Shown in pieces: positions 34,689-43,770 of a stretch of DNA of 64,000 bases. Within the stretch, counting starts at the first letter, position 1. Each line of letters opens with the position of its first letter. The translations under genes were made by a program, and so were the position numbers. This DNA comes from Caldilineaceae bacterium (lineage in GTDB: Bacteria; Chloroflexota; Anaerolineae; Caldilineales; Caldilineaceae). The stretch covers positions 17,252 through 81,251 of the forward strand of contig JACKBC010000031.1 in assembly GCA_020634755.1 (NCBI GenBank). Direction: 5' to 3'. Under the pieces are notes generated by a model. That model was not told where the DNA came from. It did no database searches and saw only the letters and a list, made by a program, of their open reading frames with translations.

Positions 34689-35702
34689 TTATTTATTGCT
34701 CGTCAGCCTTGCATATAGCTTTTCATAAGCGTTGATAAACTGCTGCTGCGAAAAATCGCGTTGACCCACGGTCCGGGCTGTTTCCGCCACTTGAGCATAC
34801 TGCCCGGACCATTTCTCTACTGCTGCTAACACGCTTTCCGCGTTTACCTCTTCAATCACAACACCACAGCCGCTCTCTGCCACATAATCCGCCATCGGAA
34901 TAGCTCGATTCACCAGCACCGGTTTGCCGGCGGCCAGCGCATCCAGCAGCGAATGGGGATACGCCTTCATAATGCCCGGGCGATTGGCCAGCGCCACCGC
35001 CCCGTGCATCTCCGCCAGCACCGCATTCACGTCCACGCGCCGGTTGATCACCATCACCCGATCCTGTAAATTGAGCCGTTTGACCCGCGCGCGCATCTCT
35101 TCTTCCAGCACGCCGCGCCACAAAAAGGTGAGATGCAAACGCGGCAGCCGCGCAACGGCCTCCAACAGCGCGTCGATGCCCTTACTGGCAAACTGCGCCT
35201 CTGTCCACGGCGCCGAAGCCATGAGCAGTCGAATTTCGCCGGTCAGTGGCTGGGGATGATGGCGGAAGCGCATTGTGTCGATGCCGGGACGCATCTGGAC
35301 GCCGGTGGTCACGCCGCGCGCTTGCAGCAGACGCAAGCTGCGTTCGTCCGGTACGGCCACTGCGGCCATGCGGTTGAAAAAGGCGGCGTTGAGGCGCCCT
35401 TCTCCCACACCGCCGCTGACGGCATAGATGATCGGCTTTTTAAGCCAGCGCAAAAATGGAAACGCAAAGGCATCTGGATTGTAAAAGTGGTGCAGACTTA
35501 ATTGGGCTTCGGCTCGCCGCAGCTTACCCAGAAGTTGAAAGCCAAAGAGCAGACGCGGCACATACATGGGTGAATGCTGGTTGGGATTGATGTACCACAA
35601 ATCGCCGCCAAAGTGGCCGCGCAGCATGTTGATCTCTTGCAACTCGGCCACGGCCTCCGGCATTTTGGGCGGCAAAACGGTGAAATGGTAAAGAGGCGGC
35701 AT
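34689..35702 (-). CDS. glycosyltransferase family 4-like protein
   Basis: A 337-aa GT-B type protein, shorter than most GT4 members. The nucleotide-binding C-terminal half is recognisable (RLLMASAPWTEAQFASKGID, then a donor-site helix MKAYPHSLLDALAAGKPVLV in place of the usual EX7E motif, which is not evident). The N-terminal acceptor domain is divergent. It probably adds sugar to a lipid or polysaccharide, but donor and acceptor cannot be read. It is on the minus strand between a plus-strand membrane gene and a large palindrome and appears to be alone. The lack of a clear Glu pair makes activity uncertain. Confidence 0.7.
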   Translation of the reverse strand: MPPLYHFTVLPPKMPEAVAELQEINMLRGHFGGDLWYINPNQHSPMYVPRLLFGFQLLGKLRRAEAQLSLHHFYNPDAFAFPFLRWLKKPIIYAVSGGVGEGRLNAAFFNRMAAVAVPDERSLRLLQARGVTTGVQMRPGIDTMRFRHHPQPLTGEIRLLMASAPWTEAQFASKGIDALLEAVARLPRLHLTFLWRGVLEEEMRARVKRLNLQDRVMVINRRVDVNAVLAEMHGAVALANRPGIMKAYPHSLLDALAAGKPVLVNRAIPMADYVAESGCGVVIEEVNAESVLAAVEKWSGQYAQVAETARTVGQRDFSQQQFINAYEKLYARLTSNK

Positions 35703-35784
35703 GAGGAATGTGATCTACGAATTGGGATTTACGATTTACGATGGTGGAGGGACGCGAGGAGCTTTAGGAGTATCGCGTGCCAGA

Positions 35785-35874
35785 GGGCCGCTCCTCCCCC
35801 TAGCCCCCTCCTCTCCACGAGTGGAGAGGAGGGGGAAGAGCGTACGAAGTACGCTAAGGGGGAGGAGCGGCCCC
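35785..35874. repeat. multi-branched palindrome between glycosyltransferase and hydroxylase
   Basis: Outer arms at about 35785-35804 and 35853-35874 pair. Inside lie two further hairpins: CCTCCTCTCCAC/GTGGAGAGGAGG, and AGCGTAC/GTACGCT. The predicted fold is a three-way junction. It is flanked by the stop codon of the molybdenum hydroxylase, where it may act as a bidirectional terminator, or it may be a mobile palindrome. Confidence 0.6.
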
Positions 35875-35879
35875 CTCTT

Positions 35880-38504
35880 CTATGAACGCCGCTTCTTGGG
35901 TAGCTTCATGGGCAACTGATGGCGCCGCTCGTGGTCAAATTGATAGAGCGCATTGGCCACCGCGCCCGCCGTGGGCACCAGCCCGATTTCGCCCACACCT
36001 TTCAGCCCATAGGCCCCATGGGGGTCCGGCACCTCCACACCCACCACTTCCATTTCGGGCATCTCTTTGGCGCGCAAGATGCCACACTTGCGCAGCATGG
36101 TGCTCTTGGGGCGACCGCCTTCATAGGGCAATTCCTCGCTGATGGCGTAGCCCAACCCCATGTGGATCGAGCCTTCGATCTGCCCCTCAAAGAGCGTGGG
36201 GTTGATAATGCGCCCGGCGTCATGGGCCGCGGTTACTTTTTGCACCTGGCCCTCATCATCCAGCACTACAAGCTGGGTGGCATATGAATACGAATAATGG
36301 GTGATGTCTTCGCCGGACTCGTTTTGATGGCCAGGCTTGGTGGTCCAATCGACCACCCACTCACCCATGTAGACGTTACCCGCCAGCTCTGGCAAACTCT
36401 TTTGACCCAGGTCGGTGCGCAGCTTGACCGCCGCGTCGAGAATGGCGTTGCCCAGCAGCGACGTGGCGCGCGACGCCGTGGTCATACCGGTAAAGGTGCC
36501 GGCGTCGGTGTCGATGCGCACCTCAATAGCGTCAGGGCCAATGCCGGTCTCTTCGCACAGCATCTGCACGGCCATGGTGTTGATGCCCTGGCCCATTTCG
36601 GTCCAGCCGTGCTCAATCACAACTTTCACATCGCGCTGATCCGAGTCGAGCCCTTCGTTGCCTGCCGCCACCACCGAAATACGCACGCTGGAGGCATCGG
36701 GCATGCCGTTGCCAATCCCGGTGTTTTTGATGCCGCAGGCCAGCCCGGCAAACTTGGCGCGGTAAAATTCATCTTTCACCGCTTCTAACGTGGCGCGCAC
36801 GCCCACGCCGCCTTTGAGCACCTGACCGGTGGAGGTGGTCGTCCCCTCCACCAGCGCATTGTCATAGCGGAACTGCCAGCGGTCAAAACCGCCCTTCTGG
36901 CACAGCTCATCCATACAGCTTTCCAGGGCAAAGGTGGCTTGGTTGACGCCAAAGCCGCGCATGGCGCCGTTGGGAATATTGTTGGTGTAGACCGCCGTGC
37001 TCTCCACATCCACCACCGGCACATAGTATGCCCCCGTGGCGTGGCCAGCCGCGCGCTCCAGCACTTTCATGCCCACCGAGGCGTAGGCGCCGCTATCGCC
37101 AATAATGCGCGCCTTCACCGCAGTGAGCTTGCCGCTGGCGTCACAGCCCAGGCTATATTCCATCCACAGCGGATGACGCTTGGGATGCATGTTGATCGAC
37201 TCGTCGCGAGTCAGCGCCACGCGCACGGACCGCTGCAAATGATAGGCGTAAAGGGCGGCATGGCCCTGCACGGAAAGATCTTCCTTGCCGCCAAAGCCAC
37301 CGCCATTGGGCACCAGCTGGACGCGCACCTTGTCCAGCGGCAGATCCAGCAGCTTGGCAATCTGTTTCTGGTCTTCGTAAATGCCCTGGCCCTGGGAGAA
37401 GATCTCAACGCCGGCCGCTTGGGCGCCGGCCGCGAGCGGGCGCGCAATGCAGCATTCGGGCTCCATAAAGCCGTGTTCAATGGTCTGCGTCTGGTAGATT
37501 CCTTCGGCCACAAAGGCAGAGGCAGCCAGCGCAGCCTCAGCATCACCCCGTTTGATCTCCATGTGCGAAAGCACATTGTTGTCATGGGCCTGGTGAACAA
37601 GTGGACTATGGGCTGCCAGCGCCTCGTGGGCATCCACCACTGGCTCCAGCACCTCATACTCCACAACGAGTTGCGCCATGGCCTGCCGCGCAATCGATTC
37701 GCTCTCGGCCACCACGCCAGCCAGCACGTCACCAATGTAGTGAGTCACCTCGCCCTCACCAATCATCAGCGGCCAGTCCTGCTTGATCAGCCCGATAGTC
37801 TTATCACCGGGGATGTCGGCGGACGTGAAGATGCGCACCACGCCGGGCAGTTGGGCGGCGGCGCTGGCGTCAATGCGCAGGACGCGCGCCCGCGGGTGGT
37901 CGCTAAATTTGAGGGCGCCATAGAGCATGCCGTCCAGCTTCATATCGGCCACGTAGGGACGCTGCCCCAGCACGGTGCGGCGGGCGTCATAGCGCGGCTG
38001 GCGCGAACCCACTTTGCCATCGCCACGCGGCAGCGGAATCTCCTCTTCTTTGCGCATGGCGTCGGCGGCCAGCATCACCGCATCCACAATTTTCTTGTAG
38101 CCGGTACAGCGGCACAGATGGGGCGTCAGCGCCTGTTCCACATCGGCGCGCGTGGGGTCCGGGTTCTTGTCCAGCAGCGCTTTGGACTGCATGACAATGC
38201 CCGGAATGCAAAAGCCACACTGCACGCCACCCTTTTCTACAAACGCATTGGCAAAGATATTTTGGTGATATTCGCTCATGCCTTCGGTAGTGATCACATT
38301 GCTGCCCGCCACCTTTTTCATGGGGGTCACGCAGGAGAGAAGCGCCTTGTCGTTGACCTGCACGGCGCAGCAGCCGCACGCCGCTTGGGGTGCGCAGCCA
38401 TCCTTGGGCGAAATAATCCCTTCATGCTCGCGTAAATAGGTCAGCAGCGGCAGATCGGGGTCGCCAGTATATTCACGTTCTTCGCCATTGAGTTTGAAAT
38501 TCAT
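35880..38504 (-). CDS. xanthine dehydrogenase-family molybdenum hydroxylase, fused FeS and Mo domains
   Basis: An 874-aa protein joining a two-cluster [2Fe-2S] domain (about 1-160; Cys37, Cys43, Cys46 and Cys58 for the first cluster, then QCGFC and HLCRCTGYKK for the second) to the molybdopterin-binding hydroxylase domains. NGGGFGGKEDL, GAMRGFGVNQATF and the catalytic-Glu motif LKGVGEIGLVP are present. No FAD domain is fused or encoded next door, as in aldehyde oxidoreductases and selenium-dependent xanthine dehydrogenases. It would hydroxylate an aldehyde, purine or other heterocycle. AAGGA precedes the ATG at 38504. The next upstream gene on the strand is a selenoprotein, which makes a selenium-dependent hydroxylase worth considering. 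Confidence 0.88.
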   Translation of the reverse strand: MNFKLNGEEREYTGDPDLPLLTYLREHEGIISPKDGCAPQAACGCCAVQVNDKALLSCVTPMKKVAGSNVITTEGMSEYHQNIFANAFVEKGGVQCGFCIPGIVMQSKALLDKNPDPTRADVEQALTPHLCRCTGYKKIVDAVMLAADAMRKEEEIPLPRGDGKVGSRQPRYDARRTVLGQRPYVADMKLDGMLYGALKFSDHPRARVLRIDASAAAQLPGVVRIFTSADIPGDKTIGLIKQDWPLMIGEGEVTHYIGDVLAGVVAESESIARQAMAQLVVEYEVLEPVVDAHEALAAHSPLVHQAHDNNVLSHMEIKRGDAEAALAASAFVAEGIYQTQTIEHGFMEPECCIARPLAAGAQAAGVEIFSQGQGIYEDQKQIAKLLDLPLDKVRVQLVPNGGGFGGKEDLSVQGHAALYAYHLQRSVRVALTRDESINMHPKRHPLWMEYSLGCDASGKLTAVKARIIGDSGAYASVGMKVLERAAGHATGAYYVPVVDVESTAVYTNNIPNGAMRGFGVNQATFALESCMDELCQKGGFDRWQFRYDNALVEGTTTSTGQVLKGGVGVRATLEAVKDEFYRAKFAGLACGIKNTGIGNGMPDASSVRISVVAAGNEGLDSDQRDVKVVIEHGWTEMGQGINTMAVQMLCEETGIGPDAIEVRIDTDAGTFTGMTTASRATSLLGNAILDAAVKLRTDLGQKSLPELAGNVYMGEWVVDWTTKPGHQNESGEDITHYSYSYATQLVVLDDEGQVQKVTAAHDAGRIINPTLFEGQIEGSIHMGLGYAISEELPYEGGRPKSTMLRKCGILRAKEMPEMEVVGVEVPDPHGAYGLKGVGEIGLVPTAGAVANALYQFDHERRHQLPMKLPKKRRS

Positions 38505-38646
38505 GTGGTGTAATCCTTGCACTCTGTTGCTTATTGCTGTATGTCGAACAGAGTATTACAGCAATAGAGCAATACAGAAATAAACAATATAAATCTTTTG
38601 CAATCGGTATACAATTTATAACCCAAAAAGTCAAGCCCGCCGAAAT

Positions 38647-39429
38647 CTACTCTTCCGTCTCGGCCAAATTGACTGGCGGGATAGGCGCCGCTTGCCCCAG
38701 CAGAGCCAGCGTAGCTTCCAGCACGCGTCGCTGTTGGGTGGCATCATGCGGGCGACCCAGCGTGGCGCCGCGCTTGAGGCGCGTAAAGGTGGCGCGCGGC
38801 GGTGCAGTGACGCGGGCGCGACCGCCATTCCAGGTGGTCAAGGCGGCGGGAATGTCGGCCTGCTCCAACGCTCGTGAAATCAGCCCCACGGACTGAGTAC
38901 AGAGCGGTCAGGCCGGCACCAGCAGCGCGGCTTGTGCGTGCATCTCTTTGGCCGCCGCCACAATGGCCGGAATGGTCTCATCGATGACGCGCGTCATGTC
39001 CGGCTGGTAGCCCATAAAGCTGATCACATCCGGCGCCAGATCGCCAATGACGCCCTCGTGCACCAGGTCGGCCAGATGGCCCAGCGGCAGCAGCACTTGC
39101 GGATCGGCCAGAACCGCGGCGTGATCATAGTGGGTGTGCGTAAAGCCGATTTGGTCCGGCGGCGTAGTTACAGCATAACGCCGAATGGTGTAGTCCCCCA
39201 GATCGTTCTCGGCGTCGTATGGCTCCTGGCTGGCCGGCAAATAGCTGCCCGCCGACGAGATGAAGACCAGCCGGCTCTGGCTCAGATCAATGGCGGGACC
39301 AGCCGGCGCGGTTTTGTTGCTGGGCAACTTATACAGATCCCATTTGGTCTCGCCCGTCTCACCATAATGAGCCAGCCAGCCCGCTTGATAGGCGGCAACC
39401 CACTCATCCCGATTTTCAAGTATCTCCAT
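38647..39429 (-). CDS. selenoprotein, glycine/sarcosine/betaine reductase B-like (UGA = Sec174)
   Basis: The frame from ATG 39429 (GGGAG 6 nt upstream) meets TGA at 38910-38908 but continues in the same frame to the stop at 38647, giving 260 residues. The residues around the UGA are ALLVPA-U-PLCTQSVGLISRAL: a UxxC redox motif followed by a helix, as in the GrdB-like selenoprotein family, where this position is Sec or Cys. The N-terminal part (GFTHTHYDHAAVL, LVHEGVIGDLAPDVISFMGY) matches the same family. A stem-loop begins right after the UGA. The protein is probably a thiol/selenol reductase-like enzyme of unknown substrate. Standard callers would split it into a 173-aa protein and lose the C-terminal 86 residues. 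selA, selB, selC and selD are not in the window. Confidence 0.88.
38869..38906 (-). promoter_or_regulatory. bacterial SECIS-like stem-loop
   Basis: Two nucleotides after the UGA, CGCTC (38906-38902) pairs with GAGCG (38873-38869). Inside, TCAGTCC pairs with GGGCTGA around an apical GTG loop (38889-38887). The apical loop is about 22 nt from the UGA, within the usual range for SelB-binding elements, and contains a G. It overlaps the coding sequence, as bacterial SECIS elements do. Confidence 0.7.
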
Positions 39430-39462
39430 TTTATTCTCCCAATTTTCGTATAAACCACAGCT

Positions 39463-39500
39463 GACACAGATTCTTACTATCGAGCAGAGAAATCTGTGTC
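39463..39500. terminator. hairpin between sulfatase and selenoprotein genes
   Basis: GACACAGATT (39463-39472) pairs with AATCTGTGTC (39491-39500), an 18-nt loop between. It lies in the 87-bp gap between two minus-strand genes and may separate their transcripts. There is no strong T run. Confidence 0.4.
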
Positions 39501-39516
39501 AACTATGGTTGCAATA

Positions 39517-41028
39517 TTACGCGCCGGCAATGCGCGGCATGCGGGTCGGTTCGCGCTGGAGTTCGGCGTTGAGAAAGCGGTGCATAACTTGCGCCTTAAC
39601 CGCGGCGTAGGCGGGATCGTCCCAGCGGTTATGCACTTCGTGAGGGTCTTCCTGTAAGTCGAACAGTTCGCCATATTCGTGGTTGCGATAAATGGTCAGC
39701 TTGTACCGTTCATCCACATAGGTGCGCAGGTGGACCGCGCTGGGCTGATGGCGATTCTCCACCAGCACGTGATCGCGCGCTTGCGCGGCTTCGCCCGTCC
39801 ACACCGGCATTTGGTTGACGCCCTGCATAAGCCCTGGCACTTCAATGTCGGCGGCGCTCAAAAAGGTGGGGGCCAAATCGATGAGCGCTTGCAGGGCTTG
39901 GCTTTCGGCGCCGGCAGGCACCTGGCCCGGATAGCGCACAATAAAGGGCAGCCGCACCATGTCTTCAAAGTGAAACGGTCCTTTGGCAACGAGACCATGT
40001 TGCCCGATAAAGTGGCCGTGGTCTGTGCTGAAAACCACAATGGTGTTGTCGGCAATGCCCAATTCATCCAGCTTGTCCAGAATGCGCCCGATCTGCTGGT
40101 CCATAAAGCTGATCATGCCGTAATAGACGGCAATATCCTCACGCAGCTTGGCATCGTCGTGCAAATGGCTGTGGAAGCCGTGGTTGCCATAGGGCGTTTC
40201 TCGATAGCGCGCAAAATCAGGATTGGCCTTCTGCGTCTCTTGCAAATGATGGGGCAGCAGCGCCATTTCATGCGCGTCCAGCTGCCCCGGAACCATCTGC
40301 GCCGGATCATACATAGATGCCCACGGTTCAGAGACTAGATAGGGCGGATGTGGGTCGTGAAAGCTGGACCAAAGAAAAAACGGTTTGTCCGCCTGCACGC
40401 TCTGTTCAATGTTGGCCATGGTGCGCTCGGCGGTCCAGGTGGTATAGTGCAATTCTTGGGGCAGCTCCCAGGAATGTTCGCGCTTGGGCGCAGCAGGATT
40501 GGGTGGCCACTCCACAAAGTAGTCGCGCCAATTGGTCAACCCCTGCTCCTCCATCCAGATGGCGTAGTGCTGACCAGCGTGGCTCTCATCGGCGTGGTTG
40601 CGCGCCACTTCAATGTGGTCAAAGCCATACCACGGGCCCTGGAAATCGCGCCAGAAATCGAGATCGCGCAATAGGGGCTGGCATTCCAATGATTCTGAAC
40701 CGGGCTGCGAAGCCAGTGGCTGAAAGTGCGCTTTGCCAATCAGGGTTGTATCGTAACCATGCTGGCTGAAAATTTCGCCCACCGTGGGCACATCTTCGGG
40801 CAGCTTGACGCCAATGGTCCAGCAGTGGTGCCAGGCGGGATAGAGCCCGGTGATGATGGTTGAACGCGAGGGCGAACAGACCGGATTGTTGCAATAGGCG
40901 CGGGTAAAGCGCGTGCCTTCGCGGCAGAGTCGATCCAGCGCCGGCGTTTGGATGCGCGGGTTGCTTACGCCCAGCGTGTCCCAATGCTGCTGGTCGCTGG
41001 TAATCAGGAGAATGTTGGGTCTCGTCAT
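39517..41028 (-). CDS. type I sulfatase
   Basis: A 503-aa arylsulfatase-type hydrolase that removes sulfate from sugars or other esters. The formylglycine motif is NPVCSPSRSTIITG (Cys about residue 51), the N-terminal metal site is NILLITSDQQ, and STDHGHFIGQHGLVAKGP carries the second metal-ligand set. The modified Cys requires a formylglycine-generating enzyme or anaerobic maturase not found in this window. No signal peptide is present, so it may act in the cytoplasm on imported sulfated sugars. The start at ATG 41028 has a weak AGAGATAAAG signal. An F1 element lies 16 bp upstream. GH95 fucosidases and sulfatases often serve the same sulfated fucans, but these genes are 28 kb apart. Confidence 0.93.
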   Translation of the reverse strand: MTRPNILLITSDQQHWDTLGVSNPRIQTPALDRLCREGTRFTRAYCNNPVCSPSRSTIITGLYPAWHHCWTIGVKLPEDVPTVGEIFSQHGYDTTLIGKAHFQPLASQPGSESLECQPLLRDLDFWRDFQGPWYGFDHIEVARNHADESHAGQHYAIWMEEQGLTNWRDYFVEWPPNPAAPKREHSWELPQELHYTTWTAERTMANIEQSVQADKPFFLWSSFHDPHPPYLVSEPWASMYDPAQMVPGQLDAHEMALLPHHLQETQKANPDFARYRETPYGNHGFHSHLHDDAKLREDIAVYYGMISFMDQQIGRILDKLDELGIADNTIVVFSTDHGHFIGQHGLVAKGPFHFEDMVRLPFIVRYPGQVPAGAESQALQALIDLAPTFLSAADIEVPGLMQGVNQMPVWTGEAAQARDHVLVENRHQPSAVHLRTYVDERYKLTIYRNHEYGELFDLQEDPHEVHNRWDDPAYAAVKAQVMHRFLNAELQREPTRMPRIAGA

Positions 41029-41044
41029 GCTTTATCTCTTTCTA

Positions 41045-41132
41045 ACTTATGTTACGCAAGCCTGGAGAAACGCCGGCGAGCCGACTTTTCTGTTTCTCTC
41101 TAGCAGACTGGCTGTCGCTGCGTAACGTGAGT
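41045..41132 (-). mobile_element. F1 palindromic element, copy 3 (reverse)
   Basis: 88 bp in reverse orientation, with perfect 5-bp direct repeats TTCTA on both sides (41040-41044, 41133-41137). It sits upstream of the sulfatase where its promoter would be expected, so it may affect expression. Confidence 0.92.
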
Positions 41133-41139
41133 TTCTAAT

Positions 41140-41232
41140 AATGAGTACACCGCAACGGTGGTGGCGATCTAGGCGTAGGTCTCGATTGTTGAATCCAACG
41201 CTATCTCTTGCCGTTGCCATCTACTTATAATG
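41140..41232. repeat. F4 dispersed repeat, copy 2
   Basis: Shares AGTACACCGCAACGGTGGTG and the TCTCGATTG-TGAATCC middle with copy 1, and ends TTGCCATCTACT. It lies directly beside the F1 copy. Confidence 0.7.
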
Positions 41233-41349
41233 GACATTTTATTTATAGCGGGAATTTCATCGGTAGAATGTACCTATGCAGGCCCCGTCCTAAATCTTCC
41301 CCCACGCTGTGGAGCTTAGCATTACCCACATCTTTCTTGCCCCGAGTGC

Positions 41350-41520
41350 AGGTCAGGTGCGTCGCACGGTCCGCGGCCGCTGTGACTGCGCAGACAACGT
41401 CTGGACCGTACGTCGCACACGGGTAGATGAGAACAATTCTCGAGGACAGTGTGCGACGCACCGGTCACCAACCGATCTGTTTCGCCTTACGCTCTGCGCG
41501 CGGTGCGACGCACAGTTCCA
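41350..41520. repeat. F3-related inverted boxes
   Basis: Three copies of the F3 inner box occur: GGTGCGTCGCAC at 41356, GTGTGCGACGCACC at 41449 and GGTGCGACGCAC at 41502, plus CGTCGCACACGGGTAG at 41411. They define nested inverted repeats. The outer F3 ends are missing. This fills the rest of the 630-bp gap before the BatA-like gene; no gene is supported here. Confidence 0.55.
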
Positions 41521-41660
41521 TTCGCCCCACTTGTGGGTAAAGCTTAGCCACGCCGTGGAGGGAGGACTTGCCGCCCCACTTCGCCTAAGCTGCACTTAGG
41601 GCCACGTGGAGAGGAGTGTGGGAAAGGCCTGAATCGTTACGATAATTGCCCAGGTGGCTG

Positions 41661-43652
41661 CTAGCGGGCCGCTCTGTACGGAAACAACGTGCGCTGAGTT
41701 TTCTGCACAAGTTGGGCTACCACACCTCGATGATAGACAAGCCACTCTATCATGAGCAGGGCCAAGGCCGCAAACGCCACTATTCGCCACCACTCGTGCC
41801 GAGCTTGACCGCTTCCAGCGGCTTGGGCGGTGTCGTTATTGACATGCGCCGCGGTGGAAACGGGCGCGGCTTGCGGGCGCACGTTCGACTCTTGCGGTGC
41901 GTATAGATTTAAGGCAGCGCGACTTTGAATTTTGCCATCCCAGGCCAGCGTATACAGGCCCAGTTGATGGGCCGTCAGTTGCACAGTCTGTTCTGCGCCG
42001 GGTTGCAATTGGGCGCTGGAACCATCGGGCCCAATCAGCGTGGCTGCGGCCACAGAAGGCGGCAGCGGAATCGTCAGTGGGCTATCTGGCCGCAACGTCG
42101 CGGGTAAGGCGCCAACGCCGCCGCCGGTAAGCGCATCGATTAGGTTGACCAAGAGCAGCGGAAAGGAGACTTGCAGCGGCAAATCCGAATTGCGCAAATC
42201 AAAGGTCAGCACGGCTACGCGCCGTTCGTCCGGCTGCCCCATAAAGAGCAGGGGCGCTGTTTCATCGTTGCCCGCCGCCCGCCCGTCGACCATAATGGGC
42301 TGGGCCCAAGCGGGCAGCGGAATACGCGTAGCTTCCAACACGTTCACATCGGCCAGGCTTACAAAGCGCAACAGCGGCGCGTTGACGTCCACCGCTTGCG
42401 CCACGGGTTGCTCCAACACGCCGGTGACGGAAAACAGCTCGCTGCTGGCTGGCGGACCAATAAAGAGTAGGTTGCCACCGGGCAGCGTGGCCGTAATCGG
42501 CACATAGCCATCCAAAATGGTCAACTGCGGCGGTGCAGGCGCTTTGGGGCTGATTTCAAAATCAGCCGGTTTGATGGTGGTTACGGTCAGGTTGGGCAAA
42601 AGCGCCAGTGCGGTCTCCAAAAAGCGGTTGCCACTGGTGACCAACATCACATTGGTGCTGGTGGTGGCGGCCACCGCCCAGGCCGTATCATCCAGCGGCA
42701 GCACGTCTGCGGCAGCATCCAGCTGAGCTTGCACATAGGTCACATTGGCGGGCAGATCATCAGCCACGATGGTCTGTTCGTCACCCGGCTCCAGCATCAA
42801 ATCATAGGCATTATAAAGCTGTAATGCCTTGCTTTCGTCGGCGCCCACCGCAATGGTGAGCCGACGCTGGGCTGGGCTGGCGCTATAATTGGTCACCTGG
42901 GCAAAGAGCGTTTGGGCGCTGCCGTTGGCTGCACGATTAAGCGTCAATGCGCTGATGGCTTGATTGTTGTCGCTGGAGCCCAATGCAGAAAATTGCACAT
43001 TAGCGCGGCTGGACGAAGTCAATGCATCGGCATTGGCAAAATCGGAAAAAAGGCCAATCACGGCGTCGGGACGGCGGGCGGCCACAGCCGATGCCAATTC
43101 CAGCGCGGCGGCCAAATCGCTGCCGCCCAGCGTGGGCTGCAAGGCGTCTAGCGCGGCGTAAAGCGGACGTCGATCCTGGCTGGCCGCGGCGACAATTTGG
43201 GGCCGCGGCCCCGCGGCGATCAGCGTGACGGCGGCATCCCCAGGCAGGCCGTCGATCCATTGGCGCATTTGGGTTTTGGCCGCATTGAGGCGAGAGACCG
43301 CGCCACCGCGGCCGCTATCTTGCAACACATCTTGCCCCGCATCTTGCGCCGCCATACTGGCCGATACATCTAGCACCAGCACGGCGGTGCGCCCCGCGGG
43401 CCTGTCGGTCCATGTAAACGGGCGGGTGAGGGCCAGAATGAGCAGCGCCAGAAAAAGCAATTGCAACAGCAGCAGCAGGTTGCGGCGCAGCTTTTGCCAG
43501 GGCGCGTTGGCCTCCACATCGCGCACCATGCGCCGCCACAAATAGGTGCTGGAGACGTTCTGTTCGGTGCGCTGGAGCCGCAGCAGATACATGGCCACAA
43601 TCAGCGGCAGCAGCAACGCCAGGGCAAAGGCCGCCGGCGAGAGAAAATTCAT
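41661..43652 (-). CDS. BatA/VWA-domain membrane protein
   Basis: A 663-aa protein. The N-terminal MNFLSPAAFALALLLPLIVAMY and LLLLLQLLFLALLILALTRP are the two membrane helices of the BatA (aerotolerance) family. A von Willebrand A domain follows with MIDAS DVSASM and a second motif GGSDLAAAL. A long extracytoplasmic beta region and a last helix at about residues 625-645 complete it. AAGGA precedes the ATG at 43652; the frame reaches 43709 through a palindrome. With DUF58 and MoxR upstream on the same strand it forms the usual MoxR-DUF58-VWA set, which is thought to act in assembly or chaperoning of membrane or metal-binding complexes. Confidence 0.85.
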   Translation of the reverse strand: MNFLSPAAFALALLLPLIVAMYLLRLQRTEQNVSSTYLWRRMVRDVEANAPWQKLRRNLLLLLQLLFLALLILALTRPFTWTDRPAGRTAVLVLDVSASMAAQDAGQDVLQDSGRGGAVSRLNAAKTQMRQWIDGLPGDAAVTLIAAGPRPQIVAAASQDRRPLYAALDALQPTLGGSDLAAALELASAVAARRPDAVIGLFSDFANADALTSSSRANVQFSALGSSDNNQAISALTLNRAANGSAQTLFAQVTNYSASPAQRRLTIAVGADESKALQLYNAYDLMLEPGDEQTIVADDLPANVTYVQAQLDAAADVLPLDDTAWAVAATTSTNVMLVTSGNRFLETALALLPNLTVTTIKPADFEISPKAPAPPQLTILDGYVPITATLPGGNLLFIGPPASSELFSVTGVLEQPVAQAVDVNAPLLRFVSLADVNVLEATRIPLPAWAQPIMVDGRAAGNDETAPLLFMGQPDERRVAVLTFDLRNSDLPLQVSFPLLLVNLIDALTGGGVGALPATLRPDSPLTIPLPPSVAAATLIGPDGSSAQLQPGAEQTVQLTAHQLGLYTLAWDGKIQSRAALNLYAPQESNVRPQAAPVSTAAHVNNDTAQAAGSGQARHEWWRIVAFAALALLMIEWLVYHRGVVAQLVQKTQRTLFPYRAAR

Positions 43653-43684
43653 ACCGGTTTCCTTGTCCAAAGTCCAAGGTCCAG

Positions 43685-43736
43685 GGTCCAAGATCCAGCG
43701 CCGCCACAACAGACCGGCAACGCTGGATCTTGGACC
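43685..43736. repeat. perfect hairpin between DUF58 and BatA genes
   Basis: GGTCCAAGATCCAGCG (43685-43700) is exactly inverted at 43721-43736, with a 20-nt loop. It fills most of the 118-bp gap within the operon. It could attenuate transcription of the BatA gene. Confidence 0.6.
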
Positions 43737-43770
43737 ACTTGACCACGGACTAATTGACTACGGGCTACCT

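Noticed and set aside
36939..38435. 498-aa plus-strand open frame
   Set aside because: Shadow of the molybdenum hydroxylase on the other strand; His/Gly/Ala-rich composition of an antisense frame, no motifs.
41309..41599. 96-aa and 80-aa opposing frames
   Set aside because: Both fall in F3-related inverted boxes; composition and overlap indicate repeat DNA, with no ribosome-binding site.
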